Assembly: GCA_003260075.1 (NCBI GenBank)
Contig: QLIY01000030.1
Location: forward strand, 1-64,000
DNA: 64,000 bases
From: Phallusia mammillata
Taxonomy: Eukaryota; Chordata; Ascidiacea; Phlebobranchia; Ascidiidae
Direction of reading: 5' to 3'
The notes below the pieces were generated by a model. It saw only the letters and a program-made list of their open reading frames with translations. It was not told where the DNA came from and ran no database searches. Of the stretch, positions 12,897-24,800 are shown piece by piece. Both the position numbers and the translations under genes were made by a program. Within the stretch, counting starts at the first letter, position 1. Each line of letters opens with the position of its first letter.

Positions 12897-15800
12897 TGGT
12901 GGTTGTTGTTGTGGGTTCTGCACGCAAATATGGCTAGTAAAATTGAGGGAGTCAGCTCAAAAGAAAAGATCGAAGAATTAAAAACAGATTGTGTTTGTTT
13001 ATTTCCCAAACATTCGTGTTTTTTTCGTCAAGGTGGGAATATTTACAACGTTCCGATGGTTCTAACCACAATTTTTAAATGTCCCCAGTTTCAACAAATA
13101 AACTCGCTTCACTACTCACCACTAGTGGTTGACGTGTAAAGATCTCTTTCCTCTCCAAGCCCTCGCATCACCACCAGTGGGCTGCCGTCATCATCGAAGC
13201 TTCGAGAAATACCTCCTCTCTCTTCACACGCTTGTGACATCACACAGGGTCGTGTGTCGTGACGTAATAGAGCTGTGACGCAACGATCGTCGTCGACGCG
13301 TCGCCCACTAGGGTCGACACAGTTGTAAAGACGAACTGAGGTTCCGGTTCCGCACGTAACTGAACACTGGAAATAAAATGGCAAGGTTAGCTCAGGACTT
13401 AAGCAGTGTTCCCCAATCATTTCGGCTGCTAGGTTAGTTAGTTCAGGACCCGACCAGTGTTTCACTTTTTTTATTTGCAACACACTATAATCATTTACAT
13501 TTTTATTCACGCCGCACTTGAAGGCTTAAAAGGCAAAAAAAATGTAAAAGAGATTGTGTTTGCAACTACATTGTAACGCGGAGGCTGCTTTTGAAACCCA
13601 GAGCAAAATTAAGTTTATTTTCACAAATGCATCCTGTCGTCGAGTTAACGCAAACATAAAACGAATGCTGCAATTAACAAAACTTGTACTTTACCACACA
13701 AAACCTAGGACTAGATCACTCTTGTTATAGCTGTTCATAAGATAGTTATGGAGAAAAGATATAGTTGTTTTCTGATCCAGAATCTAAACTTATCCAAAAA
13801 GAGAGTCTTAGAACCATTTTTGGCACCATAGGAATAAACTAACATTAGCTCTCATACACATTTCCACAACACTTACAGGTCCCCAGTTTTCATACTTCCA
13901 GCTTGCACAGGCTCTTTCCCGGCATATTGTTGTGCTCGCAGGTCTCCTACGTCTGTTGCAGTCTGAGTCGGGTCGAACCACGCCCCTCGCACTGCACCAC
14001 ACCCTCCTCTGACGTATCCCAGTTCCGCACGTGACCATGCACTGTGGGATAATTAATGTAAGAGTTTAAATGACTGAGTATAAGCGTTGGTTGTTATGAG
14101 GCAACTATTGTTCAGTCTTGCCAAATGGAAAGCGTTCTGGATAACTCGAAACTGTCATCTCGAAAGACCTCGAAAGGATTTTCTTGCAATTACCTGTAAT
14201 GTGTATTACAGGAAATATTTTCTCATAATTTTCTCTGGAGGGAATTTAGTATGCAATAAAACGGATTGTCATTTAGAATTTTTTGCATTTGATTTTAAAC
14301 TTGGTAATCTCATTTGACCTAAACCACTTTTGGAAAATATACGTATTGTTTCAGTTAGCTTAAAATCTTCTTTTTCATTAAGTTTTTTTTATGTAAATTT
14401 ACGAGATGGGATTTGAACTCACGACACCAAACTTACAGGTGAAAAGGCCGACGCAACCCACTGCGGGCAGGGGAGGTTGTTGCAAGTTCGGGATGAGCTT
14501 CGTTCGCGTTCGTCGCATTCCGATGCCGCGAGGGGGCGGTCTTTGCTGTCATGGCAACTGGCTGTGCGGGTCTGAGTTCCACCTCCGCAAGTTCGTGAAC
14601 ACTGTGAATTTGAAACGTTTTTTGTGATTTTAAAACAAAATCAACGCCAGGGAGTGAAAATTTCAGGCTGTTCCACTTACCCGACTCCACTCCCCGTACT
14701 GCCACGCGGTTTCGAGACACTCCCCCTGACACACCCCCACACCGCCCGGTTTCGGTTGGTTGCACATCGAGTCGCTCACTACTTCCACCTTGCGGCTGAA
14801 TGTCTTACTTCCGGTTCCCGTGGGAACATTGGAAACCTGAAATTATAAGAATGTAAGAAACAAGCTAAAATTTTTTCGGTAAAACTCCAAAATTGATCAA
14901 TCAGAAAACGAAATTTTAAGCTCTTTTTTATTTAAAGCATAACGTATTTAGGTCGCATTGCCTGTTCAAAAGATTATGTTGAAAACCAAATATTTATGAT
15001 TGGAAGGAAACAGCACACTTACTTTTCTGCATTCAAATTGTAAGTTTCTTGTCCCTGTTCCGCATCGGACTGAACAATCAGATGGTTTTGGATGCCAGCT
15101 GAAAATAAATTAGATCCAACTTTAATATATTGGTGATGAAGATTTTGTCGAAATGATTAAAATGTCTAGGTTTTAAACTGAACAAAGCTCGTTGATCAAT
15201 GCAAATGTACACAATATAAACCGGTTTACGAACTTACTTTAGTTGGCATCTTGCGTTGCATGACCGAATAACTGAGCTGGGTTTTGCGATGTGTTGGCAT
15301 CTTCTGTCGGACACAATCTGTTGATCAGATCTTACGCAAAGAATCTAAAGAGAAGACAAGAAAAGTATGTAAGCAAGTATCATGTTTAAAATGCGCAAGT
15401 ATAAAGCACTTAAAAATACATGATTCAAATGAGAACTAAGGGTGGCATTTATCACGGCGAAACTATTACTGCATTGGCCAGTGGAAAACGCAGACTAGTT
15501 AAAGTTTACTCAAAGTTTTAGATCAAGTGCATGAAACCTAATAGAAAGTCAAAACATACTTATATGGTGGATTTTAAAATTATACGTAAGAGACATGAAA
15601 GTGTATCTGATTCTCCTTTACATTCGAACAAAATTGTATTATTTCTGAGCGAACTATATTCAACTTTTCTTAAAAACAAATCTACAAATTTGTCACGCTG
15701 TTTCGAAAAGCATACCTTTGCCTTTGTTTTTCCGTTACAAACTCGGCTGCATGGACTCCATGGGCCGTTCGGGTCCCATCTATATGTGAGTCGATCTGTG

Positions 15801-18800
15801 ATTGGGACGTTGTACTTGTAGCTAATGTGTGGAGGCATCAGGTCTCCTGCTGATAGTACCTGAAACATAAGTCAATAGTGTGTAAATAACGTGAAACTTC
15901 TGGTTTTGTTGAAACATATTTAGGAAAATGTACGAAAAGTTTGAACAATGTTTAAATAGGGTTGATTGGTGCTGACTTTGAAAGGTCTCTCTTATGCTGA
16001 AATACCCAAGTGCCTATGGATGCAGAAACGTTTATTTTATCCCATAGCTACCCAACGAAAATTAATTTTCTGCTGTGTTTAAAATCACAAACATAAAGAG
16101 GCACAACATACACTTTTGTTTGATCAAATTGTAAAAACGTTGGTCATAGCCAATTATTTACTATTTTAGTGATTACGTTTTGTTGGTTTGAAACCGAAAA
16201 CTCACCAACAAAAATGCAATCTAAAGATCAGCTTTGCCGTTGCACTCAAAATTATAAAACATATACCGCTGTGTGTGGGATTCGAACCCACAAAGTTCAG
16301 ATCACCTACCTCAACAATAATGTCAAGTCCAATAGCATTTGTGCAGTTTACTGTCTCAACCACTTGATCCGTACCACTGTAGTCACAGAGATAAATATAT
16401 TTTCTTGCTGCACTCCTGGATCGCTGATGAATTCTGTGTTTATTTTTCATCACACTTCGGTTTCCGTTCAGTAAGTAATTACCATGTGCGTCCCGCAACG
16501 CTGTAAATGATAATATAGTTAGTTAAGAAAAATACCAATGCCATATTTAGCAAAAATGCGAAAATTTTGTATTGACACCACATGTATAAAACTTTCATTC
16601 CACTCGTATTGTTTTAGTGTATTTTGCTCATGCATTACTTGGTTTCCTGTGTGGTTGCCAGAGCCACTGGTTAAAATTCCCACCATATTTGTTTTCGTTG
16701 AATTTTGTGTCCATGTTCAATCTATACTATTGTCATACATAATGATATAATGCATGTTTATGAGGATGATGTTGCACAATGGCCTTCACGTTGTTTGTTA
16801 ACCTACACTTAAGTCTGTGTACATTGTTTCTCAAATATAATACAAGTATAGAATGCACTACATGAGTTACAACGCAAAAGGACCAGCCCTCTAAGAACTA
16901 TAACATCACAAAAAAGAGTTTTCTTTATTGTTTCAAACTTACCCAAATAATTATAATCGTCCGGGTCTCCTGTATATGATCTTTGTGTGATGATGATGTT
17001 ATTCGCTCCAGCTGGTATAACGACGACCTGGTTGTACCCGATGTTGTAACCTGCGTTGTAGCTTCCCTGTACTGTTCTACAACCGCTGTTGTCTCCGTTG
17101 CAAATTCCACAATCGTCAACTGTAGTACGCGAGTTGAGAACGTGATCACAGCCAGCTCTCTGCGGGAAAAAGATGAAACAAATACGGTGAAATAAAAATT
17201 TGGGGCCCAAAGACGCTTCTTGGTTAAAAATTATGAAAAAAATGTACGAAATAATGGTAGCTAATATGATGATTACAGTTCGTGACAAAACCCCACTTCC
17301 CATCGATGGATTACAGAAACACTTTAGCAACAATAAAACATTATTCAGTTAAATCGAATTGTATGCCAGTGTTTTTTTAAAGGTGTTTTGGGGGACCGAA
17401 ACGGNAAATAATGGTAGCTAATATGATGATTACAGTTCGTGACAAAACCCCACTTCCCATCGATGGATTACAGAAACACTTTAGCAACAATAAAACATTA
17501 TTCAGTTAAATCGAATTGTATGCCAGTGTTTTTTTAAGGTGTTTTGGGGGACCGAAACGGTCTTAAAACTACTTAGCGGTCACCCAAACCAAACCTTAAA
17601 AAAAAACCTGATTGTATCCATTAGAATATTGCTAGTTGCAATGGGACAATCATAGTACAGATTAACCCTTTATTCGTTTTCACGCTGATCGTATCAACAT
17701 GCCAAAGTCGTAAACTAAAAGTAATATCAAATCTCAAACCTTGCAAATTCCTTCCACACAGATATCAGTAGTATCAGGCCCACAAGGAGTTCCGTTGATA
17801 ACTTTCGGTTTAAGGACGTACCATGGAACTGCATACTGGTCCTCCGATTTTACCTGGCAGATTAACTTGCATCGATCCTGTAAATATCAAATGGTGAACA
17901 AAAGAACTGGGTTCGAATCCAAGTGCAGATAGGAGATAATATAGATGAAGTGTATTACATTGCTTTGGGTGAAAAATTCTATGTCTGTGGTAGATAAAGT
18001 ATTTGTAGTAAGTTATCACCAGTCGTAACGATTGAGTATATATGTTTAAGTACTGACTGGCTACATTCACTTTTATGACTAAACAAATTAATTTAGCGAA
18101 AATGCGTTTTTAGCGAGCTTTAGATACAAGGAGTTGGGTTGACATGGTACATGGCACCCCTCCGATTTTTTTATGTTTTCAATCTTTTGCTTACCACCCA
18201 TATTGTTTACAAGAGAAGTCGAAAACAAATCCCTAATAATTTACCTGCAGTAATATTCCATCGTATTTCGGGATCCATCTCGCATTGGGGGCAACCCCTC
18301 GTATACGATGTCTATGGTGTCGCGACCAATTGTTGTAAGCAGCGCACTGCTCGGCGCGAAAGTCTCCATCGTCTGGACAATCCTAAATTAAATGACAAAT
18401 AAAAGATTACGTTTAACCGAGAAACAAAAGAGAAAGGTCAGCGATTTATCATTCAGTTTTTATACTGTGTATAAATTTACAAGAAAGTAAGGCAAATCGG
18501 TTAAAGGCGGAGTAGAAATTTTGCCATGATTGACTGCACAAAACTCGCTCGCCAAGCCGTTATGAGTTTGTAGTTTGAAATACATGAACACGTGTTCCTC
18601 CTACCTGGAAGTTACAAGGTCGAAATTTCTTGCGCTTTCCAGTGCAATATCTCCCTCCGTACTGAGGCCTGGAAACGAAAAAAAGCAAAGTGAAATTTCC
18701 TAATTACCTGATTTAATTTCCAAACAGAACGAAAACTTAATCGCATCCACTTGAAAGAAATCGAATCCCACCTTACATTTCAAGCACTCGCGGTTAAACG

Positions 18801-21800
18801 GATCAAGTTTTAGCGGAAAACCACAAAACGATTTCTCGCGTCATTAATCGCGCTCTTCACTGTGACGTCACAATAAAAAGTGCGCGATTGTTATTTGTGA
18901 CGTAACACTTGTAATCGCGGGCGAGATGAAAGGGAATTCGAATGGCGGTGGTTTGTGGGTGGTCGGTGTGAAATATTGATAAGTTCGAGGGCGACGTTGA
19001 ATGAGTGCGCCCTATTTATCCGGAAATCGCTATATTTCCGGACAGGTGTGAGTTCTCAACGTTAGAGTGAGTGCGTGGGTTAAAGCACCTGTTTGCTTGT
19101 GGTCACGTGCCACAGGAAAACGGAGTTATCAGAATGTAAAAATGGTTCGACGTTTTCAGTACCATGGATTAAACTTTTGTGTGAGATTTAAGTGTTTTGG
19201 TTGACATATAATCAGGTAAAACATAAATGGCCGATGACTAGTGTATGGATTAAATTAGGGTTTGTCAAATTAAACTTCCATCACGCCAACACATTAGTAA
19301 ACAGTTTGATTTTTAACGAAAAATACTGTCAAGTTTGACGTCAACTTACTTAGGGTTGCTGCAGGTTCGGGTGGCGCTCTTTATTCCACCTCCGCAGGTT
19401 CTAGAACAATCTCCGAACCGGCTCCACTCTCCCCAACTTCCGTCCACCGGAACTCGTTGACGGTTTTCGGGAACGCAATGACCTTGTTGACACCACTGTT
19501 GAAATATACAAAGTGTCAAGTTGCAAAAACATGATATTGACAGAAACAAAACCTACACTACTGTATTTTAGTTATCTGAAGTTTAAACGTCCTTTTCGAG
19601 GCGTCCTTATTAGGGCCATGACATACTAACCAACACAATCGTTCCTATAGCATCACGCATGGTGATAACACAAAAGCAACTTTGATTAAACCTGAAGCAT
19701 AAGACTGTTAAACAGGACAATTATCAAGTGATTACCCAGAATATTGTTGTTCTGTATACCCAGTAACTTTCATAACGTGCTTTACCTTGATAAAGATGTC
19801 CTGATTAGTGTAATGCACATAACAAACATTTACTAAAACAGGCAATCTTACTGCGAAGTTTTCAAATCATTTTTCTTATTCGAATAGAAAAGCGTTTTTT
19901 TAATCTCACCATCCTTTTGCTCCTGTCTCCGCATCTCGTCCCATCAGCCCATGGAACATGAGGAGTCCTGCATCCATGGCTGATGTTCTGACTCACACAC
20001 CACAAGCGGGCGCAAGAGTTCTGAAACTGAAAGTTTGAAAGAGTTGGCGAAAATTTTGATACAAATTTGTGGATTCAAATCCTGAAACTTACACATGCAA
20101 AGTAAGTGTGTTAGACCAGTGGTCGGCAACCACCGCTCCGCGGCCCGGTGCCGGTTTTGTGAGGGTTTTTTACCGGGTCGCATAAAACGTGATAAAATTT
20201 TAGTTTCAAACCGGTCCGCAGTGCAAAAAAAGTTGACGACAACTGTGTTAGACTAACACATGAAAAAACCATAACTAATTTACTGTGAAATCTGAACCCT
20301 TTCCTAAAACTGCATGACAAGTTCCCAGGACCAGACGGTTGGTGGAGATTATTAGACTCGAAGCAGCCCGATTATCCAGACAAATCCTGACAAGCAGTAA
20401 GTAAAAAATATGTTTCGTCCCGGTTCAGATTTTTAGAGAGACGAGACGTCAACAAAATTATCGGATTAGCAACCGGTTCCGGTTTCACAACCCGGTCTAA
20501 AGGAACCGAATCCGATTCTGCTAATCAGAGACAAGTAACCGAATATTTTAATCCACAAAATGTCTGTCAAAGATAACAAGCGGAGTAGTTCGTTTGGTGA
20601 AGCTTGCAAAGCGCCGTTACATTTAATAATCATCCATAACACTTGTTACACATACGACTTTGCAAGCTTAAAGCGGGTTGTCTAACGAGCTTCGTGCAGT
20701 CAACTATGGCTCTTGTTAGATACATGACTTTGTAAGCTCAAAGAGGACTTCCTGAGAAGTTTCGTGCAGTCAATAAACATTATGGTTAATTTTGGTTGTT
20801 GAATCTAAAATCTTGTTTCCAAATTCACTTTAGGTTAAAAAGTTATTCGCAAACCCGCTTTGCTCGTAAATTTTGGTGTAAGTAACCAATCTGCGGTAGA
20901 AACAACAGTCGGTGGTTTGGGTTGGCGCAACACAAATTGAGTTGTACAGTATTGTCAGAACACCCCCTCCCTGGTAAGTTATTACCTTCCAACTTTGTGA
21001 TCACAACAAGACGCTCAATATTCCATTACAAGCGAAACAGAGCGAGACGCGCGTTCGAAACCTTAGGAAAACGCGCGACTTCCAAAAACTTCGATTTGTT
21101 TCCTGTCTTATTGGCATGATATAATTCACACGCACCGATGCGAAACATCAGAGGTTTCGCGCCGAACGTTATGAATCCGCACGCTAATGGAAACACCGAT
21201 GATAGATTTTCGTTTTGTTGTTGTGACGACATAATGCTATGTCATAATCGAACATCGCGATTACGTCATTATTATATTTTTGCAGGTGGTGAGTGTAAAA
21301 AGGAAAAGATTGATAACACAATTTTTCTAAATGTTATTGCAAAAAACTTCTATGTCGAGTTTTCTTTGTTGCGTCACAATATAATAGCTCGCGTTCCGAA
21401 GTCAGTCACCGAGTCGTCGCGAAAAAACAATAAACTTTTTTCCGCAGACCGCGCAGTACAATGTTATCAGCGAAATCAGCAGACGAAGATTCGAATCTAA
21501 GGTCAAGATTCTGCAATTTGGGAAACCTGCAATTTATATTGTGAACACTTGCGATTCGCCTGGATCGTAAACACACCAAAATTGGATGCGACTTTAAGTT
21601 GTGTTTGTCCAGCTGTTGTTTGCGGTAAAATTACAGCTTGTTGTAATGGTGAAAAATTGCCATATTTTAACACTGGGTTATCGGAACCGTTTCTCCTTAA
21701 ATTTTAACTCCTAGGCGTCAAGTTTGTACAGTACGCATTGCACATGTAAAGGCGTCTATTTTACTCAAAAACAGTCCTTGTAACTGAAAGAACTAAAGAA

Positions 21801-24800
21801 CAAGAAACGTTTAGTCAAAACATAGAAACAAAACAGCTTGATCAAACACAAAAACGACAAAGTTCAAGACTACAATAGCAATTGTTGAAATGTGTGCAAT
21901 ATATTATATCCACTATAGCCCATACACAATTGAATTTTCAACGATATTCTTTTTTTCTCACCATGAAGTTACAATACGTCACTCCTTTCCCGTACACGAA
22001 GCTACATTGGTCGTTTGCGTTGAAAACTTCGCCTGGTTCTTCACTGGGAAGATGCAGAACTCGTTGTGGTGGTTCATCCAACAAACATTGCCCGTTGCCG
22101 TTGCTGAAAGTGACAGATTTATATCAGTTAAGTAAAGATAAGTCAAATAGTTGTAAAATGTAACTATGTAAGCAATATTCAGTTGCCGCCGTAAAGACGA
22201 TGTCTGCGAAAAACCTGTTTAAAATCATAACTAAAATGATTTTAAAATGTAATATGAAATATTTCAGGATATAATAGAGGACAATGAACAAAAACTGCCT
22301 TTAAAGTCGCGTAGAACATATAGGTATCTTGCAATTCGAATATTTCGATAAATATTGTCATTATCTGTAAAATACATGGATTAAAATAAAAAATTTCGTG
22401 TGAAAATGACAAATGGGTTTTCGATACACAATGCTTTTTACAAATATAATGTCTTCTCTGTTTCTTGTTTTCTAATCGGTAAATTTTGTAGCATGAAATA
22501 GAACAGGTTTAAAAAATCTTTTTTACTTGGCAAAAGTGCTAAGCCTGTGGACTTAGAACGAACAACAAATCTTGGATGGCGTCAGCAAGTCAATCAGTCA
22601 AGTTGTTGGCGGCGCTCGCTTATACTTAAGTTGCAACTCACTGAGGCTGTTTATTTACTTTACTCCGGTCATTCGGCACCACTTGCAGTGTGAGGAATGT
22701 GGCATGCAAAGAAAAACATGTCACGCATGCCTGGCTGTCAGCCGCCGTGACCCCTGCCACTGGCAACTACCTGCCACCAACGAAAATAAAACTTAAATCA
22801 TCGCCTCGTTTGGGTTTTGCTCAATTTTCGATGCCCGGATCAAAAAGGTTGAGATTGATCGACATTGGCTGACGCCTGTGACCTTGATGTGACCTTTTTA
22901 GCACGTGGTGAAAGCCGGAGAAATCAGTCACAGTTTAAACGGCCATTTTAAGTGATTTAAAGCTTTGCAATGGAATGTGGCAGGTAAACATGAAACTTTT
23001 ACACTATTTTCTTGCATTTTGCAGAAGATGAACATTACTCAGCAAAGAAGGTCCAGTACATAAATCCGGTCAAATATTCAACAACAATCGTGTTGAAATA
23101 AAACCCAAAATATACACAAATTGTCTTGACCCTAAAATTTGCTTAGGATTAAAGGATTTGTTCTCGCTGCAGAAAAGTTCCTTCCCGGCATCGAAAGCAC
23201 GTGTTCTGGTGATAATCCCTAGTTGCCAGGCAACGCATTCCGGCTAAGCGGTCATGCGGAAACGGTTAAATAATCAGGAGAAGCAAAAGGAGATGAATGA
23301 AAGCTCATGGACTGATCAAAGGAAGGAATGTTAATCCCGGGGGTCTGCCCCCCTCTTTTGCACCCCCTTTTGCATGCGTTTGAAGCACAACTTGCAGTGT
23401 TGCCGAACTGCTGCATCAACTATGCTACAATTGCATTCAATTTGAAACAAAAATTTAACGTTTTTTTACTGTAGTTAAACAATACGTTGTTTTGTTAAAG
23501 TGACGTGAAGAACCGATGACGTCATTATTATGAGAATGGCGTAACCTCTTATCGCGCGCTACGTTAGCTTCGCGAAAACCACTGTACAGATGACGTAATT
23601 ATTATGACAATGACGTAACCTTAAGACATTTGTGGACCGCGCCCTTAGTGAGGCAGACTCGAAAATATTCATTTGTCACATAACATAACAATCGAATTGA
23701 ACTTATTGGGTGAATTCATCAAAAGTTGTTGTCATGAATAAACTTTATTTACTGCCAAAATAGAGTTTAACCCAAAACAATCCTCAAAATAATGTGGAAG
23801 GAGTTTTATGAAAGCAGTCAAAACCAAATGAACGGTTAAGTGAGAATACAGAAGTTGCAAACTTACTCCAAGAAGCTTGTGATGTATTTAGCGCTGCATT
23901 TCGACCACGACCAAGGATGAGCGTTATGATCCAATGTTGGTGACATCACGTTAAGCTCCACTGCACGCCCTCTAGCGTCCAAACACTTTTCATTGTTGTC
24001 ATGTGGAGCGTTGAACCTAAATAAGTAATTTGCATCAAAATTCGGGTCTACATAATTTTCGTTTAAAGTCATTGAAAATCGGTTGAAAAACCTCCTAAGA
24101 CAGCGGTTCTCAACCTTATTTACTCTGCGACCTCCTTTAGAGGTTTTCTAACACCACGCGACCTCTTTGCATACGCACACAAGAAGTTTAACTACCAGAG
24201 TGTGTTGATTGTGTTCATCACACATTTGCAATCTAACGTGGCTGCAATAGTTCGGCGTTTTGCTGTACTCCAGAAAACCCTTAAATGGTGTTTGTGGCTC
24301 ATTTTCACTAACCATTTCTCTATTTCATGTTTTTTTTATGTTAAGAAAAGCCAAAAACCGCAATTATACAAGTATACCATCGCAAATATTGTTGCGCTCG
24401 TTCTAAATCAAACGGTTATGTGAGTTACTATGCTAAACAGAAGTCACAGGGAAAGTTTCTTTGATACGGATAAAATCATTCCGAGTTGGGTTGCGTTTTC
24501 GCGACCCCCTCAAAAGTGCTTGGCGACCCCCAGGTTGAGTAACACTGTCTTAAGATGTCCATTTAAAGAAAAGTTTTTAGTGAAGTAAAGTATTTAAAAA
24601 TGTTTCTATCCAATGTGTTTTTGAGTTTAATAAGAAAGGGAAATACAAACAAATGCTTAGTTTGCAATAAAATAGTTAACACGGTATCGGAGTAAACGAA
24701 AACCCCCCCCCCCAACACTGTCTTAAGATGTCCATTTAAAGAAAAGTTTTTAGTGAAGTAAGGTATTTAAAAATGTTTCTATCCAATGTGTTTTTGTGTT

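Noticed and set aside
12720..13139. Plus-strand frames with long polyproline
   Set aside because: They are made by the 70-base C run opposite the ADAMTS exon.
21138..21500. 120-codon plus-strand open frame in intron 10
   Set aside because: No recognisable motif and wholly inside a supported intron.
24202..24423. Transposase frame in the hAT-like element
   Set aside because: The 73-codon frame has no transposase motif; the element is non-autonomous.
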